From assembly GCF_017916325.1 (NCBI RefSeq), contig NC_090158.1, forward strand, positions 554,001 through 618,000: DNA of 64,000 nucleotides, read 5' to 3'. The position numbers were made by a program, and so were the translations under genes. This document shows positions 28,251 through 38,095 of this stretch, one piece after another. The stretch's first letter is position 1. Every line of letters begins with the position of its first letter. Under the pieces are notes generated by a model. That model did not search any database, had not been told where the DNA came from, and saw only the letters and a list, made by a program, of their open reading frames with translations. The DNA comes from Leishmania martiniquensis (lineage: Eukaryota; Euglenozoa; Kinetoplastea; Trypanosomatida; Trypanosomatidae).

Positions 28251-29822
28251 AGATGACTGCGGAACTGAAGAGTCGCCGGATACTCTGTGTAGTGCTCTTT
28301 AGAGAGGGCGGTGCCGCTGTCGCACCGTCACCCTTGTGCGCCCCTCCTCCTCTTCTACCTTTTCCCGCAGCTTTCTATGGGTGGTGATGTGTGTGCGTAT
28401 GTGCGTGTGTGTGTGTGGGGGGGGTAGGGGAGGGACAGTGAGGACGGTGATGCAAGCTCGCTTGTGTGCGTGGCCGACGGCGCCATTGTCTTCCCTTTTG
28501 CAAGCGACTCTCTCTTTTTTTCCCCACTTCCCCTCCTCCTCCTCTTCCCTTTGATCAGCCTGTCTTGCCATGCACGCACAGACAAGAAACATGTGTGCTC
28601 GGAACTCTCGCGTTGACACAGCACGTGCTGTGTCAACGCGTTCATCGACGTGATCTGCTTGGCAGTCGTAGCCCCCCCCAAAATGCGTGACGGCTCTTCT
28701 TTTTCCCTGTTCTGCGGCTCCCCCGTTTTCTTTCGAATCCTTACGGGGGAAAGCTTTGAAAGGGGAGGCACGCAGGCGTACACATCCACAGAGGGGAGAC
28801 GGGCTGGCCGGGTCTATGGGCTGGCGCAGCCGCGGCAGCATCTTTGGCAAGCTTTACCGCAGCAATCGGAGAGGAAGTCAATGTGTGGCTTCTTTACCCT
28901 CAGTTGTCATGCGCGCGTGTGTGCGTGAGTCTCTGCGCCCCTCTCTTTGCCTGTACAGCCCCCCCCCCAATCCAGCACTGAGTTCCCATCTTGCGCATAG
29001 ACGTGAGAAAGGTTTCACAGCCTCCGCCGAAGCGCACGTTGAAATGAGGCGACGGCAAACGAAGGAATAGGGCATTGGAGCGACGCCGGCGGAGACGTCT
29101 CGTGGGCGCGCATGCGCTCAAAGACGGCATCTCTTCTTGCACTCACTCCTGTTTCCTCCTTGACTCTGCGTCTGCGATGGGGTCGCAGTATTCCATGGCG
29201 TCTCTCTCTTTCTCTCCCCTTTAACCTCTCTTCGCCTCCGTCTTCGCCTTTCACGCTGCCGCTGTTTTTGCCCCTCCCCCTCCCCCCACTCGTTCTCCCC
29301 CCTCGCACCTCCCGCCGCCGCTTCACTTTGTCCGTATCGGACGGCGTTGTGCACATGCAAGCGCGCGCACGTGCGGTGCATACGCAGGGCTCTTATTTGA
29401 TACAGATATACCCACCCATACACCGTCGCACCCCCCCGGCGGGCGTATGAGCGTGCGCGTTGACCTCCCTTTTTTCTCCGTTTTCGACACCGCTGTTGCC
29501 GCCTACGCGTGCGTGGTGGTGATCTTCGTGGGGCGTGTGTGTGTGTGTGTGAGCTCTTTTTTATTTTCTTTTGTTTCTCCCTCTGTCTCTTCCTCCTCGA
29601 CGTGGACGCAGACGCTGGTGAGAGCTCGTTGGTGCTGATCATATTATCCCCCTAACACGACACCTTCGGTCCGGTGACTATCTGCCTGCCTTCGGCCTTC
29701 CTCGCACAGGAGGGGTGTGCGTTGACGGTACCCTACGGTATCCCCCCTGTCCCTCCCCTGAACACACACACACACGCGCGCCAAAATCGCTTCCTCAGAG
29801 AAAACACCTCTGCCACAACACC
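28251..29822. other. 1.6-kb intergenic region with perfect palindrome
   Basis: Holds GT runs (28384-28420), a perfect 32-bp palindrome (28609-28640), G- and C-runs, and polypyrimidine tracts (29200-29310). A pyrimidine-rich leader precedes the Rictor-like gene, whose open frame extends back to 29715. No additional gene is supported. Confidence 0.55.
28609..28640. promoter_or_regulatory. Perfect 32-bp palindrome, no loop
   Basis: CGCGTTGACACAGCAC (28609-28624) is immediately followed by its exact reverse complement GTGCTGTGTCAACGCG (28625-28640). The flanking T/T pair ends the symmetry. In RNA it would form a long hairpin with a tiny loop in the 3'UTR of the hypothetical gene or leader of the Rictor-like gene; in DNA it could bind a dimeric protein or extrude as a cruciform. 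The function is unknown. Confidence 0.75.
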
Positions 29823-32800
29823 ATGGCGACGGCGAGCATGCCCCAAGAGGCGCTGGAGCTGCTTCAGCAATATGCGATCGATCTAAAAGACTTCGAGAAG
29901 GCTCGCGCCCGCTACAACACTGTCATACAGAAGGAGCTCGTCCCAGCTGCCCAGGAGGAGGGTAACGCCGATGTGCTCGCGGCTACGATGGCTGCGCTGG
30001 AGCAGGTGCGCGCAGCCTGGCAAGAGTACATTGCCTCTGTGCAGCGGTACTTCAACCGCGTTGTCCGGTCCACCGTTCGAGACCTGCTCGATACAAGAGG
30101 CCTTATTGCCGCAGCCTCGGCTTCCTTGAGCAGCGACGCCCTAGCGACGGCAGGATCAAAGGATTGCCCGGAGGCGAACTCCGGCCCTCTCACCACGACT
30201 CCCCACCTTGGAGGTCTTGAACCTGGACAGCTGTCGCTGAGCGCGAATGCGGTCGGCATCCTGGCAATGGGTAGCGGTGCTAGCACCGACGGTGATGCCC
30301 TGGCCCAGCTTAACAGACGTGCTGAGCGCATGAGCGATTTCTGCGCCTTCTGTGACAAGTGGTACGTGGGCAACGAGGTGCTGTTCGAGCTGCCAGAGCC
30401 GGAGGCTCTGGCCACCCTTGCGGCATCTGCCGTCGCGTCAGTGAGTCGCCTTCTCCGCCTTCTAGGGATGCGAATGGTGTGCGTGTGCGCTGGGAACAGC
30501 CTCTTCCTGCGCAGTTTTATCGAGGACGGCGACGCGGTGCGCTGGGTCTCCTTCTGCGGTGACCGCGGCCTGAACGCGGAGGTGGATGCGCTGCTTTCAG
30601 TAATGGATCGCCTGCTGCAGCTCAATATCACTGATCCCAAGGTCTACCCACAGCTGCCGTTTGGCTGGCTCTATCGACTCAACTCCCTCTTGGAGCACCC
30701 AGACTCGGTCGCTAGTGCATCGGTAAAGCGGCGCAGTGCCGCTGTCCGTATCGCTCTTCAGCTTCTTCGTCAGCGACCGGACCAGGCAACTGCGGCGGGA
30801 CTTCACAGCGTCCTTCTGAACGCGTGCATTGACCCGAACGGCTGCGTGACGCCGGATGAGGCACAGCAGGTGATGCAGGCGTTCCTGAGCCTCTTTGATG
30901 GTCCCAGCACGCGCCAGTTCCTCAAGACAACGGATCTGCGCATCATCTTCGCTCCGTTCCTGTCCACCTCAGAGTCGAGCGACACAGCCCTCTTAGCCAA
31001 GCAGAACAACGCTAAAGATCTCATCGTGACCGTCTTTTCTACGTGGGTTGGGAGCTTGTGGATCAGCTCCGAGATGACGGGTCTGCGCTCCATCATCGAC
31101 ATCCTGCAGCTGCCGGGGTCGCTCGACACAAAGATGGTCATCATCACCCTCTTCAACAAGCTGCTCGCGCGCCTCGCTCCACACCGCGGAATCGTCCCCA
31201 TGGAAACCTGGAAGGGCTTCGAGGAGGACCGCCTGCGCAAGGCCGCCCACGATGCTGAGGAGACGCTGGCCAAGGAGGTGAACGGCGGCGGCGACGTATC
31301 GTACGACACACAGTACTTCAACAGCAACAATAGCTTCATGTGCGACTTTGCGCTGAGCGACTCCACCGGCGACGCGGCGCTCTTCGACGACTTCATTCCA
31401 ACGACTAAGGCTCTCGGTTACCACGTTATGGACCCCTTGCTAGGGCGTGTTCTCGCGTGCCTCAACTACCATGGACTTCCCTATGCCCTGACCCAACTTA
31501 TGCAGATAGTGAACAAGAACCGAGTCGTCACAGCAGCCGCGTCGAGTCTCTTGCAAGACATCTTCGTGCTGATGGACACAGTGCTGCCGCAGGTGATTGT
31601 CTTCAAGCTGCACGAGGCCTTCAACAAAGCTGTCGGCCGTCTCATCAACGACGGCAACGTGTTTGTCGGCGGTCTGGCCTCGCAGCTGTTTCGAAATTAC
31701 AAGAAGAACACTGGCGGTGGTGTCGTGGTGCCTGTTGTGCCGACCAGCGCGACGGAGATGCCAAACACTGCCCTGAACACCCCCGGCACGCTGGACGTGG
31801 ACGACCCGACCTTCGCGACGATGCTGCATGATTGCAAGGTGGATCGGATGAAGGGCTGCCAGGCGTGGAACTTCGACATCCTAGCCACACTGGTGCAGGG
31901 CCCGCTGCGCCTGCCCCGGCGATTCCGTGCCGCGCGAGAGCTGGTGGAGAGTCTCGTACTCTTCTTCACACCGCTGTCGCTGTCCAGCACACCGCATACC
32001 TCCTCCACTTTCAGCGCACTGTCTCCCGAGACGGTTTCCCCGCAGATGTGCATGGTGGGAGTTGAGCTGGTCGATCTCATACTCAGCTCCCGAGACGGCG
32101 CGGCGCTACTGGAGCGCATGGGCTTTGTCGCCTCCGTGGCGGCGATGCTGAAGGAGGTGCGCATTGGCAAGCCCGTCGTGCTTCGGCGCGCTGTGGTCAA
32201 CACATGCATCGGCCGGTCGTTTCTCCGCATGACTGGTCGCCTCTCCGCGCATGCCAACGGCCTGCTGCTCATGCGAGACCACGGCGTCTTCTCGCTCGTG
32301 GACAGCATGTTCTCGAAGCTGAAGGGCCCTCGTCTCGAGAACCCAACCGAGGAGGACACCCTCCACGATGTGTGCTACCAGCTCCTGCAGTATCTGTACC
32401 TTGGCGCGGTGCCGAACTACGGCGTCTGCAAAGACATCCGGCACACCTTCCGCGCCGCACTGAGCAATCCGAGCAACACAATACGTCTCTGCGCAGCGCA
32501 GCAGCTGAAGAAGGCAGTGTGGCGCGACCTGTCCACCTCAATGAAGTGGGGCATCGAAACGTTGCTGCAGGCGCTGCACGACGACTTCTTCAGCGTCATC
32601 GAAAGCGCTTTTAAGTTGCTGCTGAGCATTTGCCTCTGCTCCGACGAGGGCCTCGACTATCTGATCGAGTGCTTTCCAACCGTGCTGATGGAGAGCGAGG
32701 TGATCCTCAACCACGCCAAGCAGCTGCGGCTCAACGTGCTGCTCTACCGTATCGCCAGTCGGCCGTCGGGCTTTCGCTTTCTGCAGTCCTACGGCTGGGT

Positions 32801-34412
32801 CGAGAAGGAGCTGCACCGGTGGGAGGAGTCTGAGTCGGTGCAGTACACTATCATGCTAGAGCGCCTGCAGAACTTCGACGGTAGTGCTGCGGCTGCGGAG
32901 GGCGGCGGCGGCGTGGGCAGTACGACCATGCCATCTATCAGCGATCCGTCTGTCCGGCACACGCGCTCCTACTCGGATGGCCTCGGCGGCGTGTACGGCC
33001 GCGTGACGGGCAGTACCTCATACCTGCCGCTTTTGACCGCCGCGGACGCTTCGAGCACAAAATTCTTTCCCGTGCACTTCGCTTCCGTCTTGTGTAGCTC
33101 GGTCGAGGGCTGTGCGATGTTCAAGCACAGCAAGCTGTGGACACGCTCTGTGCAACGCTTGCTAGAGCAGCCGCTGCCTCCAGACATTGTGTACGACGAC
33201 TCCCTCAGCGACGAGTCTGCCTCGTCCTCGGCCGCCAGCAGCGACGGCGAGTTTAGTGCGACGACTGAGGCGTCGCGGTACATGCGCCAGCAGCAACAGG
33301 CCCAGAAGTGTCAGCAGCAGGCGCATCCAGCCCCGAGCACAACTTATCACAGTGGAGCTGTTTGTGGCACAGGGGGCACGTCTGTACCAGCCCTTGGGGC
33401 CCTCGCCGACTCCGCAAACGTGCCGCGCTACAGCTCTACCGGTGACCACATGGTAAACTCCCTGAGCGCGGCCCGCGTGCGCGATGGGCTGCGTGGCGGG
33501 CCGGGCACTTCGCTGGGCAACAACAACGCCGGGGGCGGCGTGAGCGGCGGCACCGGCGCGGTCAACGGGAACTTCAGCGGCTTCGGCGGCGCTGATCAGG
33601 CGTTCGTCGCCACGTCGAAGGAGATTGAGATGCTCAGGAAAGGGTACCTGTCAGCGCCCTTGTCGAAGATCATTTCAGCCTCACGTTTCTGCAAAGTCTC
33701 CGGCCAGTCGTTCTCCCTCGACTGCGTGGGCGACATCGTGGCTTTGAAAGATGCTATGCTGTGCCTTGCAGAGGTCGGCTCGACAGAGGTGGGCTATGGC
33801 ATGATGCTCTCTGTGCCGGGCCTGCATCGGCGCTTCGTCGCCCTCTCCCGCTTCGCTTCCACGATCTCGGTGCGCTGCATGGGGCTTCTCGGGAGCGCGA
33901 TTCTGGCTCGCTCGCGGCGTGGCGCCGACGACCTCGTGAAAAAGGGGTACTCAGTACTGCTGAACCCGAACGCGTACGTTAGCGCCGAGGGCATCCCGTA
34001 CGCAGTATCCTTTGCCCAACTGAAGCCGTCCAAGTGGACCTCTATCGCACGCAAGGCGGCGCTGAACAATACAGCACCCCGCCACGCCCACGCGGACTCC
34101 ATTGCGTTCTCCACAACCCAGGAAGTACCGCAGCGCATCTTGGACAACGTGTACGCCTTGTCGAACCCAGTCAGCTGCGAAAACGCGAAGAAGATGCTCT
34201 ACAAGATCATGAAGAAGAGACCGCAGCTCTTTCTACAACTGCAGGTGCGCCGCCTCTGCCTGGACGTCGCCTTCACCTACCGCATGCACTACAAGGAGCG
34301 CCGCTTCCTGGCTGAGCTGCTGGAGAACGCGCAGCTCACCGCTGGCGCTTCAGCAGACTCGAAGCCGCTGCGAATGCCGGCCCCTCATGCCCTCCAGCTA
34401 GAGAGGAAGTGA
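29823..34412 (+). CDS. Rictor-like TORC2 subunit
   Basis: A 1529-residue, largely helical ARM-type protein. The most diagnostic part is near residues 1298-1385 (nt 33715-33970): LKDAMLCLAEVGSTEVGYGM, then VRCMGLLGSAILARSRRGAD. This aligns with the Rictor V region (pattern LKAALWAIGHIGS...G...LR GTCFFVLGLISRT..G...L). An upstream segment (nt 32600-32800, SVIESAFKLLLSICLCSDEG, then LDYLIECFPTVLM) fits the middle Rictor domain. Low-complexity Gly, Ser and Gln inserts (residues ~1020-1260) separate the regions. Rictor/AVO3 is the defining scaffold of TOR complex 2, controlling AGC kinases and the cytoskeleton. Start at the ATG in CACCATGG (29823); the upstream extension is leader. A generic ARM-repeat protein is the alternative. 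Confidence 0.75.
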   Translation: MATASMPQEALELLQQYAIDLKDFEKARARYNTVIQKELVPAAQEEGNADVLAATMAALEQVRAAWQEYIASVQRYFNRVVRSTVRDLLDTRGLIAAASASLSSDALATAGSKDCPEANSGPLTTTPHLGGLEPGQLSLSANAVGILAMGSGASTDGDALAQLNRRAERMSDFCAFCDKWYVGNEVLFELPEPEALATLAASAVASVSRLLRLLGMRMVCVCAGNSLFLRSFIEDGDAVRWVSFCGDRGLNAEVDALLSVMDRLLQLNITDPKVYPQLPFGWLYRLNSLLEHPDSVASASVKRRSAAVRIALQLLRQRPDQATAAGLHSVLLNACIDPNGCVTPDEAQQVMQAFLSLFDGPSTRQFLKTTDLRIIFAPFLSTSESSDTALLAKQNNAKDLIVTVFSTWVGSLWISSEMTGLRSIIDILQLPGSLDTKMVIITLFNKLLARLAPHRGIVPMETWKGFEEDRLRKAAHDAEETLAKEVNGGGDVSYDTQYFNSNNSFMCDFALSDSTGDAALFDDFIPTTKALGYHVMDPLLGRVLACLNYHGLPYALTQLMQIVNKNRVVTAAASSLLQDIFVLMDTVLPQVIVFKLHEAFNKAVGRLINDGNVFVGGLASQLFRNYKKNTGGGVVVPVVPTSATEMPNTALNTPGTLDVDDPTFATMLHDCKVDRMKGCQAWNFDILATLVQGPLRLPRRFRAARELVESLVLFFTPLSLSSTPHTSSTFSALSPETVSPQMCMVGVELVDLILSSRDGAALLERMGFVASVAAMLKEVRIGKPVVLRRAVVNTCIGRSFLRMTGRLSAHANGLLLMRDHGVFSLVDSMFSKLKGPRLENPTEEDTLHDVCYQLLQYLYLGAVPNYGVCKDIRHTFRAALSNPSNTIRLCAAQQLKKAVWRDLSTSMKWGIETLLQALHDDFFSVIESAFKLLLSICLCSDEGLDYLIECFPTVLMESEVILNHAKQLRLNVLLYRIASRPSGFRFLQSYGWVEKELHRWEESESVQYTIMLERLQNFDGSAAAAEGGGGVGSTTMPSISDPSVRHTRSYSDGLGGVYGRVTGSTSYLPLLTAADASSTKFFPVHFASVLCSSVEGCAMFKHSKLWTRSVQRLLEQPLPPDIVYDDSLSDESASSSAASSDGEFSATTEASRYMRQQQQAQKCQQQAHPAPSTTYHSGAVCGTGGTSVPALGALADSANVPRYSSTGDHMVNSLSAARVRDGLRGGPGTSLGNNNAGGGVSGGTGAVNGNFSGFGGADQAFVATSKEIEMLRKGYLSAPLSKIISASRFCKVSGQSFSLDCVGDIVALKDAMLCLAEVGSTEVGYGMMLSVPGLHRRFVALSRFASTISVRCMGLLGSAILARSRRGADDLVKKGYSVLLNPNAYVSAEGIPYAVSFAQLKPSKWTSIARKAALNNTAPRHAHADSIAFSTTQEVPQRILDNVYALSNPVSCENAKKMLYKIMKKRPQLFLQLQVRRLCLDVAFTYRMHYKERRFLAELLENAQLTAGASADSKPLRMPAPHALQLERK

Positions 34413-35319
34413 GGGTACCAGAGAGAGGTTGGTGGGGCGGAGTGGAGGGGTGGCAGTGATAGCTGTGGTGCATCTCTGCGGTTGTGCTCGTAGGCGTGCC
34501 TGTACAGTTGCGTCTCTGTGCATCCCCAGCACCGTTTTCTTTCCCTGTAGATATGTGGCCGTCCGCCGACGCTGCCCACCGTCATTGGCGGTGCTGCTCT
34601 CGAGCGCGTTGACCTGCCCTCCTTGTGGGAGCTTTCTGTGTGCATGCGTATGCGACTCTGTGCCTTTGTCTGGAGGGGTTGGGAAAGGGGGAGAGGGAGG
34701 CGTATGCGTCTGTCTCTCTCTGTGCGTGTGTGTGTGTGCGTGGCTGCCTGTGGGAGAGAAGAGGCCGAATCGCTTCTCTTTGCTCCTCAGTTTTGTGTCT
34801 CTGTGTTTGCTCTTCTCCCCCTCCACACACACACACACAGACATCTCATTGTGGGTCTGCATAGTTAAACATTTTCGGCGCTTCCCTGTCACATGCAGAT
34901 GTGGGCGCGCATGCCTACCTGCGTCTGTGCGCCTTGCGGGGTTGCCGTGCTCTCTCTCTATGGCCGCTGCGCGCATGTTGGTGGGTGCAGTGGGCGCCGT
35001 GGCACTCTCGTGATCCAAGCCTGCGAAGAAGAAAATGAATAGTAATACAGCCACAGCAGCGTCTGCGTCTCGCATCAGGCGCACGCGTGTGCCACAGGCA
35101 GACACCATCGGCCACATTGGGGAGACACTGCCTTTGGAGACGGCGCACCCCACGCAAAAATGCAGAGGCGCGCTGACCTCCAGTATGCCAGCCCACTCTG
35201 ACAATGTGCCGCTGCACTGAGACAGCGAACGCGCCTTTGCCGTTGCTTCGCTACCCTCGGCCTCGTTCTCATGTCTTCCTCTCTCGCTTCTCGCCTCCAG
35301 CGGATACTTCTCCCTGCTG
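34413..35319. other. Intergenic region, Rictor-like to hypothetical gene
   Basis: Contains GT and CA runs (34720-34740, 34824-34840) and a polypyrimidine tract at 35260-35298. No gene is supported, although several short frames overlap. Confidence 0.5.
35262..35300 (+). promoter_or_regulatory. Polypyrimidine tract and trans-splice acceptor
   Basis: A C/T-rich stretch ends in CCTCCAG, with AG at 35299-35300, 19 nt before the ATG at 35320. The spacing fits a spliced-leader addition site. Confidence 0.55.
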
Positions 35320-36129
35320 ATGCGACAAGCTGCGCGCCAGGCGCATACCTCCGGAAGTGGCAGCTTCAGCTCCCCTTCATCGTCTACGCAGTCTTTACCC
35401 GGCGGAGGTGACTGTCGTCAGGCAACGACGAAGGACGCGTGTGCTGCTTCCGCCAGCTCCGTAAGTAGGAAAGGCGCACTGCTACCGAAGTCCTCAGACA
35501 CGGCGAGAGCATCAACGGTTACGGCTGACGGCGCCGAGGGCGCAGCGACAGCCATTGCGCACAGGCCTGACAAGGGCACCTTTACGGAGTCCGAAAGGCG
35601 CCGCCAGACGGCGCTATTTTTGGATGAGTCGGAGCAGTTCGCCTTCGACTTTGGTGGCGCTGTTGCGGAGATCGCCGAGACCATCTTTGAAGCGGACGCA
35701 GCGGAGCGGGCTGCGCGACGGGCTGAAGAGCTGGAGGACACTACTGCTCGTGTCCTCGCTGCATCTGCCTTGCACGCCACCACGCCCCCACGGCTGCTGA
35801 CGTTAGAGGAAGTGAATGCGTACGCGGCAGATGCCATGCAACAGGGTCCTCCACGCTTCCTGAGGCTGGCCACGGCGGGATCGCGCAAGCGGGCTGCCCC
35901 AAAGACGTCCTCCATCCCAGCGCCACAGGATGGGCCGGCTTCCGTCGACTCTGCGCTGCCAGCTCATAAGCAAGCGGAGGATGCGGATGGTGCTACCCTG
36001 GCGGAGGCCATCCCACAGTTCCAGGCAGCGCTGTGCCGCTATGAAGCGGACCTCTGGCGCGCGCATAAGCAGCGTCGTGAAGAGGAAGCGCGGCAGCGCA
36101 GCAAGAAGAAGCACAGCCAGAATGCCTAG
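35320..36129 (+). CDS. Hypothetical protein with helical core
   Basis: A 269-residue protein of unknown function. Residues 1-85 are low-complexity and basic. Residues ~87-150 form a probable helix rich in Ala and Glu (QTALFLDESEQFAFDFGGAV, then EIAETIFEADAAERAARRAE). A short motif LLTLEEVNAYAADAMQQGPP follows, and the C-terminus is highly basic (RAHKQRREEEARQRSKKKHS). No signal peptide or membrane span is visible. The well-placed splice acceptor upstream and intact frame support expression. A helical ribosome- or cytoskeleton-associated protein is possible, but I cannot assign a family. Confidence 0.7.
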   Translation: MRQAARQAHTSGSGSFSSPSSSTQSLPGGGDCRQATTKDACAASASSVSRKGALLPKSSDTARASTVTADGAEGAATAIAHRPDKGTFTESERRRQTALFLDESEQFAFDFGGAVAEIAETIFEADAAERAARRAEELEDTTARVLAASALHATTPPRLLTLEEVNAYAADAMQQGPPRFLRLATAGSRKRAAPKTSSIPAPQDGPASVDSALPAHKQAEDADGATLAEAIPQFQAALCRYEADLWRAHKQRREEEARQRSKKKHSQNA

Positions 36130-36973
36130 CCATCTCCCCGGGGCCCCATCGGTGAGCCGCGCTTCGCTACGCGGAGGGAGGAGAAGAGGGAGTGAGGGAG
36201 GATGTGCCTTCTGTGCTGTGGGTGTACGTCTCTCCGCCTTTCGCTCGCTCTCGCGGTGAGTAATGTGTGAAGAGCTGCCATGAAGAGGAAGAGGGAGGGA
36301 CTCCGCAGGTGGCGCTGTGATGCCGTCCCCGCCTGCCTCATCGGTGTCACCGTTTCCTCTCCCCCTTTTCCTCCCGTCGTGTGCTCAAGATGTGGGCGAC
36401 GGCAGGGGGTCGAGTGGAGCTTGAAGTCCATGAAGGTCTATGGAGCGAGCGTAGTCAGCCACACCTGATACACACGGTCTGCCCCGACGCCTCCGTCTCG
36501 CTCCTTCTCTCCTCCTTCTAATTTGCTCATAGGCCTACGCTGGGGACGTACTCACCATAAACCACGCGAATCGCTGTAAGCCTGTGTGCACTATGCGTAC
36601 CGCTGGACGTCTTTGATTGCGAATAACAGTGCGCGTTCTTAGAAGCACGTACACACATGTGATCGCTGCAGTGTTCTCTGATCGATTCACTGCGCCTTTT
36701 CTCCGTTCTCCCGCCTTCTCTTCTCTGTGCGTCGCACGTCACACGAACACATCAACACACACACTGCGAGAAACCACTCCTCTCTGCCCTACGCGCACTC
36801 TTGCGAGATCGCAGCAGTCACCGCTTACGTCCGTGCCGCTTTCCTACTCGGCATCCGCCCCTTTGCAGAGACCGACACACGAGGCCCCGTGACACTCCCC
36901 CTTCCTCGCTTTACTCTCTCCTTTCGCTCTCTCTTCGCCCAGTCCGCCCTCGACTGCGCGAAAAGACGCCAAC
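36130..36973. other. Intergenic region, hypothetical to membrane paralogue A
   Basis: UTR-like sequence with CA-rich stretches near 36740-36770 and a long pyrimidine tract (36895-36940). No gene is seen. Confidence 0.5.
36895..36942 (+). promoter_or_regulatory. Polypyrimidine tract and trans-splice acceptor
   Basis: A 40-nt C/T tract ends in TTCGCCCAG (AG at 36941-36942), leaving a ~31-nt 5'UTR before the ATG at 36974. Confidence 0.55.
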
Positions 36974-38095
36974 ATGACGCGCTTCATCAAGGCAATCGAC
37001 GCTCTGCGTAAGCACCGAGATGCAGCTATCCGCGCCAGTGTCCTGTTGATCGTGCTGTGCGTGTGCGTGCCGATGCTGGCGGTTGTGCCCGAGTCATGGC
37101 CGTACGGCGCCACCTTTATCGCGTGGTCGCTTGCGTTCGCCGTGCGTGCGTGGCGGTTCCTGCCTTGGGAGAGAGCATACGTGCGCAAGGCTGCCCATCT
37201 CATGGCCGATGCAAGGATGCGGCAGAGGGGCGTGGGCAAGGTACTGATGCCCTATACAGAGGTGCCTCGCTCACTGCCCGTGGTGAGCCGCAGCAAGGGC
37301 GATCCACTGCCAAGCTACTCCTCGACGGAGGGGGGGGTGAGGCGTCTCGATTTCCTGGGGATCAGAAGCCTCTCGTCGACTGTCACTCGACGTGCACCTG
37401 CGGAGATGGAGGGCATCGGCATAGCTGACACCCGCAGTGGCGAAGCCAGCGGCACCGCTGCGGCGCCGTCTACTGCGTACTTGTCGGCCTCTGCGCTAGA
37501 GTCGTCAGCCCAGTTTCTCGCACGGGCCCACGGGTCTTCGCGTAAGGAATCGCGTGGGCCAGTCGCTAATCGCCACGCCGCGGCGGCAACACCATCGAGA
37601 AGTCGGAGCGGCAGTGACAGGCGTGCCTCGCGCCGCTCATACGAACCGCTCACACTCATCTCCGACGCCTACGCCCCAGGTGCCACGGGGCTTCCAGAAC
37701 ACCACGGTGTGATACGCTCAGCGGAGACGGCCATGCCGTTGTCGATGCCGCCATCGAAGAACGCTACGCCAGACACGCACGGGTACACAGGCGACGCCGT
37801 GGAGGTGGCGTCATTGCCGCAGTTGCCGGTATTAGGCGATGCAGCAGAGTCCTCGGCGTGGCCCCCTGCGGAGCTCACGGGAATGCATTCGAACGCGGTG
37901 ACACCGCCCTCCTTGTGCTCGCAGCCGCCGAAGGCGAGGCAGTCTTATCCGCAGAGGGGCACTCTGCCGCCGCCGACGCGGCTGGAGGCGGTGCTGTCCT
38001 CCCCGCGCAGCTCGTCGCCACAAATTACGGTGCTGAGCTCGACAATGCGACTGCAGCGCATCTCTCCAGCTGTGACGCACGACGGTGCGTGCTGA
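36974..38095 (+). CDS. Two-span membrane protein with disordered tail, paralogue A
   Basis: A 373-residue protein. A short N-terminus (MTRFIKAIDALRKHRDAAIR) leads to two hydrophobic spans (ASVLLIVLCVCVPMLAVVP and YGATFIAWSLAFAVRAW), then the motif WRFLPWERAYVRKAAHLMAD. The remaining ~290 residues are Ser, Ala, Pro and Thr rich and look disordered. The gene downstream (39244) has the same plan and a matching motif (WRLLPSHKRWVEQQACKMAA), so the two are probably a diverged tandem pair. No known family is recognised. A membrane-anchored adaptor with a long cytosolic tail is the simplest reading. Confidence 0.75.
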   Translation: MTRFIKAIDALRKHRDAAIRASVLLIVLCVCVPMLAVVPESWPYGATFIAWSLAFAVRAWRFLPWERAYVRKAAHLMADARMRQRGVGKVLMPYTEVPRSLPVVSRSKGDPLPSYSSTEGGVRRLDFLGIRSLSSTVTRRAPAEMEGIGIADTRSGEASGTAAAPSTAYLSASALESSAQFLARAHGSSRKESRGPVANRHAAAATPSRSRSGSDRRASRRSYEPLTLISDAYAPGATGLPEHHGVIRSAETAMPLSMPPSKNATPDTHGYTGDAVEVASLPQLPVLGDAAESSAWPPAELTGMHSNAVTPPSLCSQPPKARQSYPQRGTLPPPTRLEAVLSSPRSSSPQITVLSSTMRLQRISPAVTHDGAC

